A stretch of DNA of 13,922 bases from Xenorhabdus miraniensis (GTDB taxonomy: Bacteria; Pseudomonadota; Gammaproteobacteria; Enterobacterales; Enterobacteriaceae), in assembly GCF_002632615.1 (NCBI RefSeq), contig NZ_NITZ01000017.1:111799-125720 (forward strand), in the 5' to 3' direction. Every line of letters begins with the position of its first letter. The first letter of the stretch is position 1. The notes below the pieces were generated by a model. The model did not search any database. It had not been told where the DNA came from and saw nothing but the letters and a program-made list of their open reading frames with translations. Shown here piece after piece: positions 7,595-13,922 of the stretch. Position numbers and translations under genes: made by a program.

Positions 7595-7605
7595 TATTTA
7601 TCACA
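7590..7605. promoter_or_regulatory. CRP-type binding site upstream of the second porin
   Basis: TGTGA and TCACA are separated by six bases (TATTTA), a perfect core match to the cAMP-CRP consensus, with symmetry continuing one to two bases further on each side. It lies about 430 bases before the porin start. If the promoter is near 7620-7690, as the distance suggests, the mRNA would have a leader of over 300 bases. Confidence 0.65.
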
Positions 7606-7772
7606 TATAATTGTAATATTTTGTCTATATATTTGTGTTAATGTGGTTTTCTTCACGAAAAATACTGTTTTTTTAGGTTATTATTAATAAGTGCAATGAA
7701 ATGAATTTAGGCATTCAAGGAGATTAGAGTTTAATCCCCCGGGTGTTGTTTGCTTAAAAATAAAACTAACGA

Positions 7773-7795
7773 TTGTTACAAATCATTTTGATTAC
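7773..7795 (+). promoter_or_regulatory. OmpR-like element upstream of the second porin
   Basis: TTGTTACAAAT (7773-7783) is identical over 11 bases to the element at 3697 before the first porin and is again followed by CATTTTG and an ATTAC/GTAAC-like end (7784-7795). The spacing between the halves is three bases shorter than at the first porin. Two unrelated porin genes carrying this sequence suggests a common regulator, OmpR being the obvious candidate. Confidence 0.4.
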
Positions 7796-8035
7796 TTACT
7801 CCATATTGGTGTTGATAAAAACTCTCAACGGGAAGATGTAATAGAGATAACTTTCAATAATATTCAAAACTGGTCATTTTTTTAAGCGATTTTCTTTTGG
7901 CTAAAGGATCGTGACGGGTATTTATTGTCCTGAATATATTGCAGCTTAGTCTGCGATAGGGCGGGTTTTTGCCTGAAAACTTTTACTTGAAAGAAAGTCA
8001 GATTATTAAATTTAATATTTTATGGGTGTCTTATT

Positions 8036-9235
8036 ATGAGAAGCATGAAGCCATTGGCGACTTTAATTGGATTATTGGTGATGTCTGGTAGCGCCAATGC
8101 GGTGACGGTGTATAACGATAAAGGAACCAAAGTGGATTTGACGGGGCAGTTTCGTCTGAAAACGACCGTGAGCAGTGAAGATCGTGATATCCGAATCAAA
8201 GATGATGGCAGCCGTATTGGTGTCAACGCCAGCCATGAACTAACCAGAGAAATCAAAGTGTTCGGTAAAATGGAGTGGGGCTCTGATACGCAAAAATCCA
8301 ATAGCGATAATAATAAAACCAGCTTTGAGATGTATAATCGTGTCGGCTATATCGGTGCTTCTCATCGTGATATTGGTGAAATGCGGGTTGGTCGTACTTA
8401 TATTCCTATCGATTGGGTGAAAAAATCCAGCCCCGGTTATGGCAACACTGGCGTATTCTATTTTGGCGATGTATTGAGCAGCGCGACGGGCTATAACAAA
8501 GGGGGTGTTGGTAAAAATAACTTCCTCACCCGTTTGCCTCAAACCCTCTTCTTCCAAACCAACAGTTATAAAGGTTTCAACCTCGCTGCAACCTACAGCG
8601 GCAAATCCGGTGATGATAACGAACGCCAGCACGGTGATATTCGTAGTGCTTATTCAGTGGTCGGTTTTTATAAATCAGACTTTGGTCTGGAAGCCAGCGC
8701 TGGTTATGCTCAGGCAACAGGGGAAAGCAGAAAACCGATCACGGTAAATCAAGGGGACAATAAAGGAAAGAGTGTCAGCGATGCAGGGTTAGCCTCTCCA
8801 CAAGATAGCCTGCTGGCTTTGGGTGTGGAATATTATTTCCCCGGCCGTGAATTCTCCGTTGGTTTCGATTACGGCTTGGCGCGTTCCAAAAATTCAGGAC
8901 TGGTGTACAAAGAAGGCAATGGCGGGAACTTACAGGAAAAATCGGTTAAAGGTGACTGGAAAGCCAATCTCTACGGTCTGGCGGGAAAGTGGCATTGGGA
9001 TAAAATAGGAAGCGGCATGTACGCAGGATATTACCTGCGTGACGGGGATGCCAATACATTCAACTATAAAAAACAGACTTATACGGTCGGTTTAGATAAA
9101 CGTTTTGCGGTTTCTAAGTACAATAGCCTGATCCTGTTTGTTGAAACGGCATATGATGATGTCCGTAGCGACAATCCGGCTTACAAAAATAAAAAACAAA
9201 CCATTCTGGGTACAGGAGCACGTTTGTCTTTTTAA
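8036..9235 (+). CDS. Divergent outer-membrane porin heading the RNA/nucleotide gene block
   Basis: This 399-residue precursor is a Gram-negative porin. It has a signal peptide (residues 1-22, ending SGSANA), a mature start [20 protein letters not shown] that follows the enteric pattern, alternating amphipathic strands, GEMRVGRTY before loop 3, and a C-terminal GTGARLSF with terminal phenylalanine. It is clearly diverged from OmpC/OmpF. Loop 3 (about 121-165) lacks PEFGGD and instead reads [19 protein letters not shown], with two lysines (K129, K130). This hints at a different, perhaps anion-preferring, pore. A second in-frame ATG at 8045 is an alternative start. Ribosome sites are weak for both. 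The cpdB start follows after 62 bases containing a hairpin. The neighbours suggest nucleotide or oligonucleotide entry, but this is an inference. Confidence 0.88.
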   Translation: MRSMKPLATLIGLLVMSGSANAVTVYNDKGTKVDLTGQFRLKTTVSSEDRDIRIKDDGSRIGVNASHELTREIKVFGKMEWGSDTQKSNSDNNKTSFEMYNRVGYIGASHRDIGEMRVGRTYIPIDWVKKSSPGYGNTGVFYFGDVLSSATGYNKGGVGKNNFLTRLPQTLFFQTNSYKGFNLAATYSGKSGDDNERQHGDIRSAYSVVGFYKSDFGLEASAGYAQATGESRKPITVNQGDNKGKSVSDAGLASPQDSLLALGVEYYFPGREFSVGFDYGLARSKNSGLVYKEGNGGNLQEKSVKGDWKANLYGLAGKWHWDKIGSGMYAGYYLRDGDANTFNYKKQTYTVGLDKRFAVSKYNSLILFVETAYDDVRSDNPAYKNKKQTILGTGARLSF

Positions 9236-9248
9236 GCAAAATTTCACA

Positions 9249-9272
9249 GGGAGGGCGCATTTTGGCTCTCCC
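9249..9272 (+). repeat. Hairpin between second porin and cpdB
   Basis: GGGAGGGC (9249-9256) pairs with GCTCTCCC (9265-9272), 8 bp with one G-U pair and an 8-base loop, within the 62-base spacer. No U tract follows (GTATCATTC), so it is not a standard terminator. It could protect the 3' end of porin mRNA and lower expression of downstream genes relative to the porin, a common device in operons. Confidence 0.5.
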
Positions 9273-9297
9273 GTATCATTCTATAAAGGGGCATAGC

Positions 9298-11253
9298 ATG
9301 ATGAAGAATGTGTTGAAAATATCAACATTAGCAATGTTGGTGGCATTCAATGTGAACGCGGCGACAGTCGATTTACGAGTGATGGAAACTTCGGATATTC
9401 ACAGCAACCTGATGGATTTCGATTACTTTAAAGATAAATCTACAGAGCAATTTGGTTTGGTTCGTACTGCGAACTTAATCAAAGCAGCCAAATCTGAAGC
9501 CACCAACGCAATTTTGGTTGATAACGGTGACTTAATTCAAGGCAGCCCGCTTGCAGATTACATGGCAGCAAAGGGACTGAAAAAAGGGGACGTCCATCCT
9601 GCCCATCAACTGATGAATACCATGGGTTATACCGTAGGCAACTTTGGTAACCATGAATTCAATTTTGGACTGGATTACCTGAAACAGGCCATTGCCGGTG
9701 CCAAATTCCCTTATATCAACGCGAATATCATGGATGCCAAAACCGGCAAAAACTACTTTACGCCTTATATTATCGTTGATACCCCTGTAAAAGACCGGGA
9801 TGGCAAAGAGCATACAATTAAAGTGGGTTATATCGGCTTTGTTCCACCACAAATCAGTATTTGGGACAAAGCAAATCTGGACGGAAAAGTCGTTGTTAAT
9901 GACATTACAGAAACCGCGAAAAAATTTGTCCCGCAAATGAAGAAAGAGGGCGCTGATCTGATCATTGCCATTCCGCACTCTGGTTTCTCCCAAGAACCTT
10001 ATAAGGCAATGGCAGAGAACTCCGTTTACTATCTGAGTGAAGTCCCCGGTATTAATGCCATCATGTTTGGTCATGCCCATGGCGTGTTCCCAAGTAAAGA
10101 ATATGCGCAAATCAAGGGCGTTGATGTTGCCAACGGAACGGTGAATGGTATTCCGGCTGTGATGCCGGGGCAGTGGGGCGATCATCTGGGTGTTGTCGAC
10201 ATGGTGATCAATAACGACAGTGGTGAATGGAAGGTCGAATCAGCTAAGGCGGAAGCTCGTCCTATTTATGACAAAGTCCATAAAAAATCACTGGTTGAGC
10301 GAGATAGCAAACTGGCTTCCATCATCGAAAAAGATCATCAGGGAACCCGCAACTTCGTTGGCAAATTCATTGGTAAAGCCTCTGCCAACATGTACAGCTA
10401 TCTGGCGCTGATCCAAAGCGATCCAACCGTCCAAATTGTCAACGATGCGCAGGTGGATTACACCAAACGCTTCATTCAGGGTGATCCGAATCTGGAAGGA
10501 ATGCCTGTCCTGGCGGCAGCCGCACCTTTCAAAGCGGGTGGGCGTAAAAATGCGCCGGCTGACTTTGTGGAAGTGGAAAAAGGTGATCTGACTTTCCGTA
10601 ACGCTGCCGACCTGTATCTCTACCCGAATACACTGGTTGTCGTTAAAGCAACGGGCGCGGATGTGGTTGAATGGTTGGAATGCTCTGCGGGCATGTTTAA
10701 CCAGATCGATCCAACATCCACCAAACCGCAAGAATTGCTGAACTGGGATGGCTTCCGTACTTATAATTTCGACACGATTACAGGTGTTAACTATAAAATA
10801 GATCTGACCCAGCCAGCCAAATATGACACAGATTGCCAGCTTATCAATAAAGGTGCGAACCGCATTAAGGACGTGACCTATCAGGGCAAACCGATTGATC
10901 CGAAAGCCACTTTCCTGATTGCCACCAATAACTACCGTGGTTACGGCGGTAAATTTGCAGGAACCGGAGAAGATCACATTGCGTTTGCTTCACCGGATGA
11001 AAACCGCACTATTTTGGCTTCTTACATTTCCAGAATCACTAAAGAGAAGGGCGTAGTCTCCACACAAGCTGAAAACAATTGGTCATTCTTGCCAATTAAG
11101 ACAGATAAAAAGCTGGATGTACGCTTTGAAACTTCACCATCAGAAAAAGCGGCAAAATTCATTAAAGAACATGCCCAGTATCCCGTGACGTACTTGAAAA
11201 ACGATGATATCGGTTTTGCTATCTATCAAATTGATTTGGCAGAGAAAAAGTAA
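9298..11253 (+). CDS. cpdB: 2',3'-cyclic-nucleotide 2'-phosphodiesterase/3'-nucleotidase
   Basis: The 651-residue precursor strongly resembles E. coli CpdB (647 residues). CpdB is a periplasmic bifunctional enzyme that opens 2',3'-cyclic nucleotides to 3'-nucleotides and then removes the 3'-phosphate. After a signal peptide (about 1-21, ending NVNA) comes the metallophosphoesterase domain. Its expected metal and catalytic residues are D33 and H35 (SDIHSN), D78 ([10 protein letters not shown]), N118-H119 (GNHEF), H227 (PHSG), and H259 and H261 (GHAH). The 5'-nucleotidase C-terminal domain (about 360-600) includes [16 protein letters not shown] and the nucleotide-binding [10 protein letters not shown]. 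The ATG at 9298 has GGGG 6 bases upstream; the next ATG at 9301 is nearly as good. It lies between the porin and an RNase T2 gene, which would generate its cyclic substrates. Confidence 0.96.
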   Translation: MMKNVLKISTLAMLVAFNVNAATVDLRVMETSDIHSNLMDFDYFKDKSTEQFGLVRTANLIKAAKSEATNAILVDNGDLIQGSPLADYMAAKGLKKGDVHPAHQLMNTMGYTVGNFGNHEFNFGLDYLKQAIAGAKFPYINANIMDAKTGKNYFTPYIIVDTPVKDRDGKEHTIKVGYIGFVPPQISIWDKANLDGKVVVNDITETAKKFVPQMKKEGADLIIAIPHSGFSQEPYKAMAENSVYYLSEVPGINAIMFGHAHGVFPSKEYAQIKGVDVANGTVNGIPAVMPGQWGDHLGVVDMVINNDSGEWKVESAKAEARPIYDKVHKKSLVERDSKLASIIEKDHQGTRNFVGKFIGKASANMYSYLALIQSDPTVQIVNDAQVDYTKRFIQGDPNLEGMPVLAAAAPFKAGGRKNAPADFVEVEKGDLTFRNAADLYLYPNTLVVVKATGADVVEWLECSAGMFNQIDPTSTKPQELLNWDGFRTYNFDTITGVNYKIDLTQPAKYDTDCQLINKGANRIKDVTYQGKPIDPKATFLIATNNYRGYGGKFAGTGEDHIAFASPDENRTILASYISRITKEKGVVSTQAENNWSFLPIKTDKKLDVRFETSPSEKAAKFIKEHAQYPVTYLKNDDIGFAIYQIDLAEKK

Positions 11254-11267
11254 AACTTGATATTGAT

Positions 11268-11289
11268 GCCTGCTCCATTGGGAGCAGGC
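11268..11289 (+). repeat. Hairpin between cpdB and the RNase T2 gene
   Basis: GCCTGCTCC (11268-11276) and GGAGCAGGC (11281-11289) form a perfect 9-bp GC-rich stem with a 4-base loop (ATTG), 14 bases after the cpdB stop. The following bases (GGACGATTTAT) lack a U tract. It may be a partial terminator or a 3'-end stabiliser for cpdB mRNA. Confidence 0.55.
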
Positions 11290-11320
11290 GGACGATTTAT
11301 CTGACAGTGGATTGATTGCT

Positions 11321-12094
11321 ATGAATTTTCTAAAATCGTTACCTCTTGTTTTGGCAATAATGGCAGCGGGATGTGCTACTCCGCCTGAAACCCACGAGCC
11401 TCTGAGGGCACAAGCCAATTTGGTGGAAGGGACTGCCTGCATCGTGCCAGAGCAACCCACCGCCAATTATGATTATGATCTAAAAACTGATCATTATGGG
11501 CAGAACGACAAGGCTTCAACTGACTACTTTAAACTGGCTATTAACTACTCACCTTCATTTTGTGATTACAAAAAGAACGGCATAAAACGCCTGCAAAACG
11601 AGAATGAGAAAGCCAAAGCACAGCGCGAGTATGAAAAATTCGAACTGCAATGCTTCTCTGATAATAAATTTGGCTGGATACTGCATGGCTTATGGGCCGA
11701 AACCTGCGATGGCAAATCCATGGAAGAGTGCCGCGACTGGTCAGATATTCGAAAACATCCTCGTTTGTGTAAAGGGGATCTGCCTGCGTTGGATTACCAA
11801 ACCATTAAACCTTACCTGTGTACCTCTCCCGGCATCGATTTGTTGCAAGCTGAATGGGAAAAACACGGTGTTTGTGCCTTCGATACCGCAAAACACTATT
11901 TCAGCAAACAGCAAGCGCTTTTCAACAGCCTGATATTGCCAGAAGGCCGGCCGTCCAATGAAAAACTGATCCAATTCCTGCAAGAACATAATCCGGTGTT
12001 GAAAGGTAAACATATTCAGATTACTCGTGACGAATTCTATATCTGCTATAGCAAGAATTTTGAAGTGATTGATTGTCCAAAGTCTGAACATTAA
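11321..12094 (+). CDS. Ribonuclease T2-family lipoprotein (RNase I-like)
   Basis: This 257-residue protein carries both RNase T2 active-site blocks: HGLW (121-125 region, catalytic H122) and EWEKHGVC (E178, H182). The family cleaves single-stranded RNA with little base preference, leaving 2',3'-cyclic and then 3'-phosphates. Ten or so cysteines suggest several disulfides, fitting an envelope location. The N-terminus has a hydrophobic stretch ending MAAGC, with C18 a likely lipidated cysteine. Residue +2 is alanine, not aspartate, so outer-membrane sorting is predicted. The lipobox has A at -3, which is less common. A charged insertion (about 84-106, QNENEKAKAQREYEKF) precedes the first block. 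E. coli RNase I is soluble and reads HGLWP, so this is a different subgroup. The ATG at 11321 is preferred over an upstream TTG at 11312. Only 11 bases separate it from the next gene, so the two are surely co-transcribed. Confidence 0.92.
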   Translation: MNFLKSLPLVLAIMAAGCATPPETHEPLRAQANLVEGTACIVPEQPTANYDYDLKTDHYGQNDKASTDYFKLAINYSPSFCDYKKNGIKRLQNENEKAKAQREYEKFELQCFSDNKFGWILHGLWAETCDGKSMEECRDWSDIRKHPRLCKGDLPALDYQTIKPYLCTSPGIDLLQAEWEKHGVCAFDTAKHYFSKQQALFNSLILPEGRPSNEKLIQFLQEHNPVLKGKHIQITRDEFYICYSKNFEVIDCPKSEH

Positions 12095-12105
12095 GAGATA
12101 ACATA

Positions 12106-13743
12106 ATGAATTATAAATATAAATTACTTCCGATTGCGATTGGCACCGCCTTGTTGGTAGGGTGTGCAACCAAACCTGCCTATGATCCGGCAAATGTGGT
12201 GGAGGTACGGGTTCTGGGCCTGAATGACTTTCACGGCGCATTGAAGGCACCCGGTCCCAATCAGCCGGGTGGCATTGAACATATGGCGACCTTGATTAAG
12301 GCACTGAAACAAGAAAACCCGAACAATATCGTCGTTGCTGCCGGAGATATGATTGGCGCCAGCCCATTGCTCTCTTCCATGTTCCATGATGAACCGAGTA
12401 TTGAAGCCCTCTCTTTGGCCGGATTGGAGGCAACTTCTGTCGGCAACCATGAATTTGACAAAGGTAAGGATGAATTACTGCGTAAGCAAAATGGCGGTTG
12501 CCATCCGGTGACGGGCTGTCAGGGGCCAGGACCTTTTAAAGGCGCAGATTTCAAATACCTGTCTGCCAATGTCACCGTTAATGAAACGGGCAAAACACTC
12601 TTCCCTGAATATGTCATTAAAGAGTTTGATGGCGTTCCGGTTGCCTTTATTGGCCTGACACTGGAAGGAACCCCTGCCATTGTGACTCCTCAAGGTACTG
12701 AAGGGCTGACTTTTTCCAACGAAGTCAAAACCATCAACACCTTAGTGCCGGAATTGCAGAAAAAAGGCGTGAAAGCGATAGGTGTCTTGATCCACGAAGG
12801 TGCTGCACAGAAACGTAATGGTGGGCGCATTGATGTCAATGCCTGTAATGACGTGACAGGTAAGATACTGGAGATCGTTAATCATCTGGATAAAGAAGTA
12901 GACTTCGTGATCAGCGGGCATACCCATCAGGCTTATAACTGTGTGATCAATGGAAAATCTGTCACTTCAGCCGAATCCAATGGCGCACTGCTTACTCAAT
13001 TGGATCTGAAACTGGATAAAACGACGAAAGATGTAGTGGATTTTAAGGCTGAAAATATTTGGGTTGATAACCGCAAATATAGCAAAGATCCAAAAATCAC
13101 CGAGTTGTTGTCATCCTATGAAAAAATTGCCACACCACTGGCGAACCGCATTGTTGGTAAATTGGAAAGCAATCTGACCAAAGCGACCAGTACGGGTGGG
13201 GAGTCTGCATTGGGCAAAGTGATCGCGGATGCCCATTTGTATGCGACTACAGCCAAAGAAAATGGTGGAGCAGAGCTTGCGTTCGTAAACAACGGTGGTA
13301 TCCGTGCGCCGATGGATGCGGGAGATATGACTTATAACGCAATTTATACTGTCCAGCCATTCTCCAACATGATGGTAACCAAAACATTAACAGGTGAGCA
13401 GATCAAACGACTACTGGAACAGCAATGGGATCGCGCACGTCCACAGGTATTGGCGGTATCGCATACCCTCCAATATTCTTGGGACAGCACTAAACCTGTT
13501 GGTGATCGCGTTATTGTCAGCTCGATCAAAATCAATGGGAAACCGATTGATCTGAAAGCAAAATACCGTGTAGCGGCCAATGAATATCTGGCAACAGGAG
13601 GAAGTAACTTCTCCGTATTTAAAGAAGGCACTGATCCCATCTATAACGTGCCAGATGTGGATGCGGTTGTTAAATACTTCACAGAAAAATCTCCGATCCA
13701 TTACCCGAAACAAGATCGAGTTATTGATATTGGGGCAAAATAA
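12106..13743 (+). CDS. 5'-nucleotidase-family lipoprotein (UshA-like metallophosphatase)
   Basis: The 545-residue protein has the two-domain 5'-nucleotidase layout. A metallophosphoesterase domain carries D41 and H43 (LNDFHG), D81 (AAGDMIGASP), N114-H115 (GNHEF), H230, and H272 and H274 (SGHTH). A C-terminal substrate-binding domain carries NNGGIR (395-400) and the region around GGSNFSVFKEG. Family members hydrolyse 5'-nucleotides, and some hydrolyse UDP-sugars or other nucleotides, in the envelope. The signal peptide ends LLVGC, a textbook lipobox with C20 lipidated and alanine at +2, predicting an outer-membrane anchor. E. coli UshA is soluble, so calling this UshA would overstate it. Four extra cysteines (C132, C138, C247, C280) may form disulfides. 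The start follows the RNase stop by 11 bases with GAGA as ribosome site. Exact substrate is unknown; context suggests nucleotides released from RNA. Confidence 0.93.
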   Translation: MNYKYKLLPIAIGTALLVGCATKPAYDPANVVEVRVLGLNDFHGALKAPGPNQPGGIEHMATLIKALKQENPNNIVVAAGDMIGASPLLSSMFHDEPSIEALSLAGLEATSVGNHEFDKGKDELLRKQNGGCHPVTGCQGPGPFKGADFKYLSANVTVNETGKTLFPEYVIKEFDGVPVAFIGLTLEGTPAIVTPQGTEGLTFSNEVKTINTLVPELQKKGVKAIGVLIHEGAAQKRNGGRIDVNACNDVTGKILEIVNHLDKEVDFVISGHTHQAYNCVINGKSVTSAESNGALLTQLDLKLDKTTKDVVDFKAENIWVDNRKYSKDPKITELLSSYEKIATPLANRIVGKLESNLTKATSTGGESALGKVIADAHLYATTAKENGGAELAFVNNGGIRAPMDAGDMTYNAIYTVQPFSNMMVTKTLTGEQIKRLLEQQWDRARPQVLAVSHTLQYSWDSTKPVGDRVIVSSIKINGKPIDLKAKYRVAANEYLATGGSNFSVFKEGTDPIYNVPDVDAVVKYFTEKSPIHYPKQDRVIDIGAK

Positions 13744-13815
13744 TGTGACCGTGGTAAAAGATAACGCAACTTGCGGTAGCTAAAACCAATAGATTAAAGA
13801 TACTGTAACGGCTGT

Positions 13816-13829
13816 TTGATCCAGATCAA
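13816..13829. promoter_or_regulatory. FNR-type palindrome
   Basis: TTGAT and ATCAA are separated by four bases (CCAG), an exact match to the consensus TTGAT-N4-ATCAA of the oxygen regulator FNR. The symmetry extends by one base each side, which also makes it similar to weaker CRP sites. It lies 72 bases past the nucleotidase stop and directly abuts a hairpin, so any target is probably the gene beyond the window. Confidence 0.4.
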
Positions 13830-13860
13830 AAGTGCAACGCTAATAATTAGCGTTGCACTT
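13830..13860. terminator. Strong hairpin after the nucleotidase gene, likely terminator
   Basis: A perfect 14-bp stem runs from 13830-13843 (AAGTGCAACGCTAA) to 13847-13860 with a 3-base loop (TAA). An A run lies before it and TTCTGCATTT after it on the plus strand; on the minus strand TTTTGATC follows. The position after the last gene of the block and the length of the stem support a terminator, possibly working in both directions. Confidence 0.65.
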
Positions 13861-13922
13861 CTGCATTTGCGTCAATTTTAAGTTTAAATCTAATTCTAAT
13901 GACTCGAAGAGATAACTCAAAG

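Larger units (their letters stand above)
7084..8035. other. Long AT-rich intergenic region, mak to second porin
   Basis: No gene of ordinary size is supported in these 952 bases. The left 100 bases hold two overlapping inverted repeats. The middle (about 7260-7560) is very AT-rich without clear structure. The right part carries a perfect CRP-type box, a motif shared with the other porin's upstream region, and a presumed long leader before the porin. AT-richness and length suggest heavy regulation or H-NS silencing. The transcription start of the porin could not be placed. Confidence 0.5.
13744..13922. other. Right-end intergenic region
   Basis: No gene is seen in the last 179 bases. They contain the FNR-type palindrome and hairpin listed separately, and an AT-rich end that may be the promoter of a gene outside the window. 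CGCAACTTGCG at 13765-13775 is a small palindrome sharing nine bases with the repeat at 7168. Confidence 0.4.

Noticed and set aside
7720..8035. Pho box upstream of the second porin
   Set aside because: I looked for paired CTGTCAT-like repeats because phosphate scavenging is plausible, but found none of acceptable quality there, before cpdB or before the RNase gene.
9262..9297. TTG-initiated extension of CpdB
   Set aside because: The extension overlaps a spacer hairpin and precedes a complete signal peptide, while GGGG is placed 6 bases before the ATG at 9298.
9532..10977. Long minus-strand reading frames of 217 and 229 residues inside cpdB
   Set aside because: They lie wholly opposite a strongly recognised gene, show no family motifs and have shadow-like composition.
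1..13922. CRISPR array, tRNA, transposase or prophage genes
   Set aside because: No regularly spaced repeats, cloverleaf-like sequence or mobility protein was seen on either strand.

Overview
The window looks like chromosomal DNA of a gammaproteobacterium of order Enterobacterales, most likely family Morganellaceae (Xenorhabdus/Photorhabdus-like). The basis is the RdgC, Mak and CpdB sequences, which I recognise as close to the E. coli proteins, the conserved divergent rdgC/mak pair, the moderate GC content with long AT-rich intergenic regions, and an inverted repeat of a kind I recall from Xenorhabdus/Photorhabdus spacers. The genus is an inference. No transposase, phage gene, tRNA, rRNA or CRISPR array is visible.

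Layout. (1) 1-3269, minus strand: a TetR-family regulator followed downstream by an exported family-20 beta-N-acetylhexosaminidase, with a wobble-paired terminator after it. (2) 3270-4998: a 571-base regulatory region, then a classical OmpC/OmpF-type general porin on the plus strand. The region holds a perfect palindrome that could be the TetR operator, a CRP-type box and an OmpR-like element. (3) 5072-7083: the housekeeping pair rdgC (minus) and mak (plus), divergently transcribed. (4) 7084-8035: about 950 bases without a convincing gene, containing inverted repeats, a second perfect CRP-type box and a second copy of the porin-upstream motif. (5) 8036-13743, plus strand: a divergent second porin, the periplasmic 2',3'-cyclic phosphodiesterase/3'-nucleotidase CpdB, an RNase T2-family lipoprotein and a 5'-nucleotidase-family lipoprotein. 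(6) 13744-13922: a perfect FNR-type palindrome touching a strong 14-bp hairpin.

The most interesting unit is region 5. Its four same-strand genes together make a plausible cell-envelope route for using external RNA. A porin would admit small fragments, RNase T2 would cut RNA to 2',3'-cyclic-ended products, CpdB would open the cyclic phosphates and remove the 3'-phosphate, and the nucleotidase would dephosphorylate 5'-nucleotides. The end products would be nucleosides and phosphate for uptake. The enzymes belong to known families. The clustering, the lipid anchoring of two of them and the pairing with an atypical porin are what deserve attention. Spacer hairpins suggest the block may be expressed in segments.

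Regulatory sites are pattern matches read by eye, and none has been tested.
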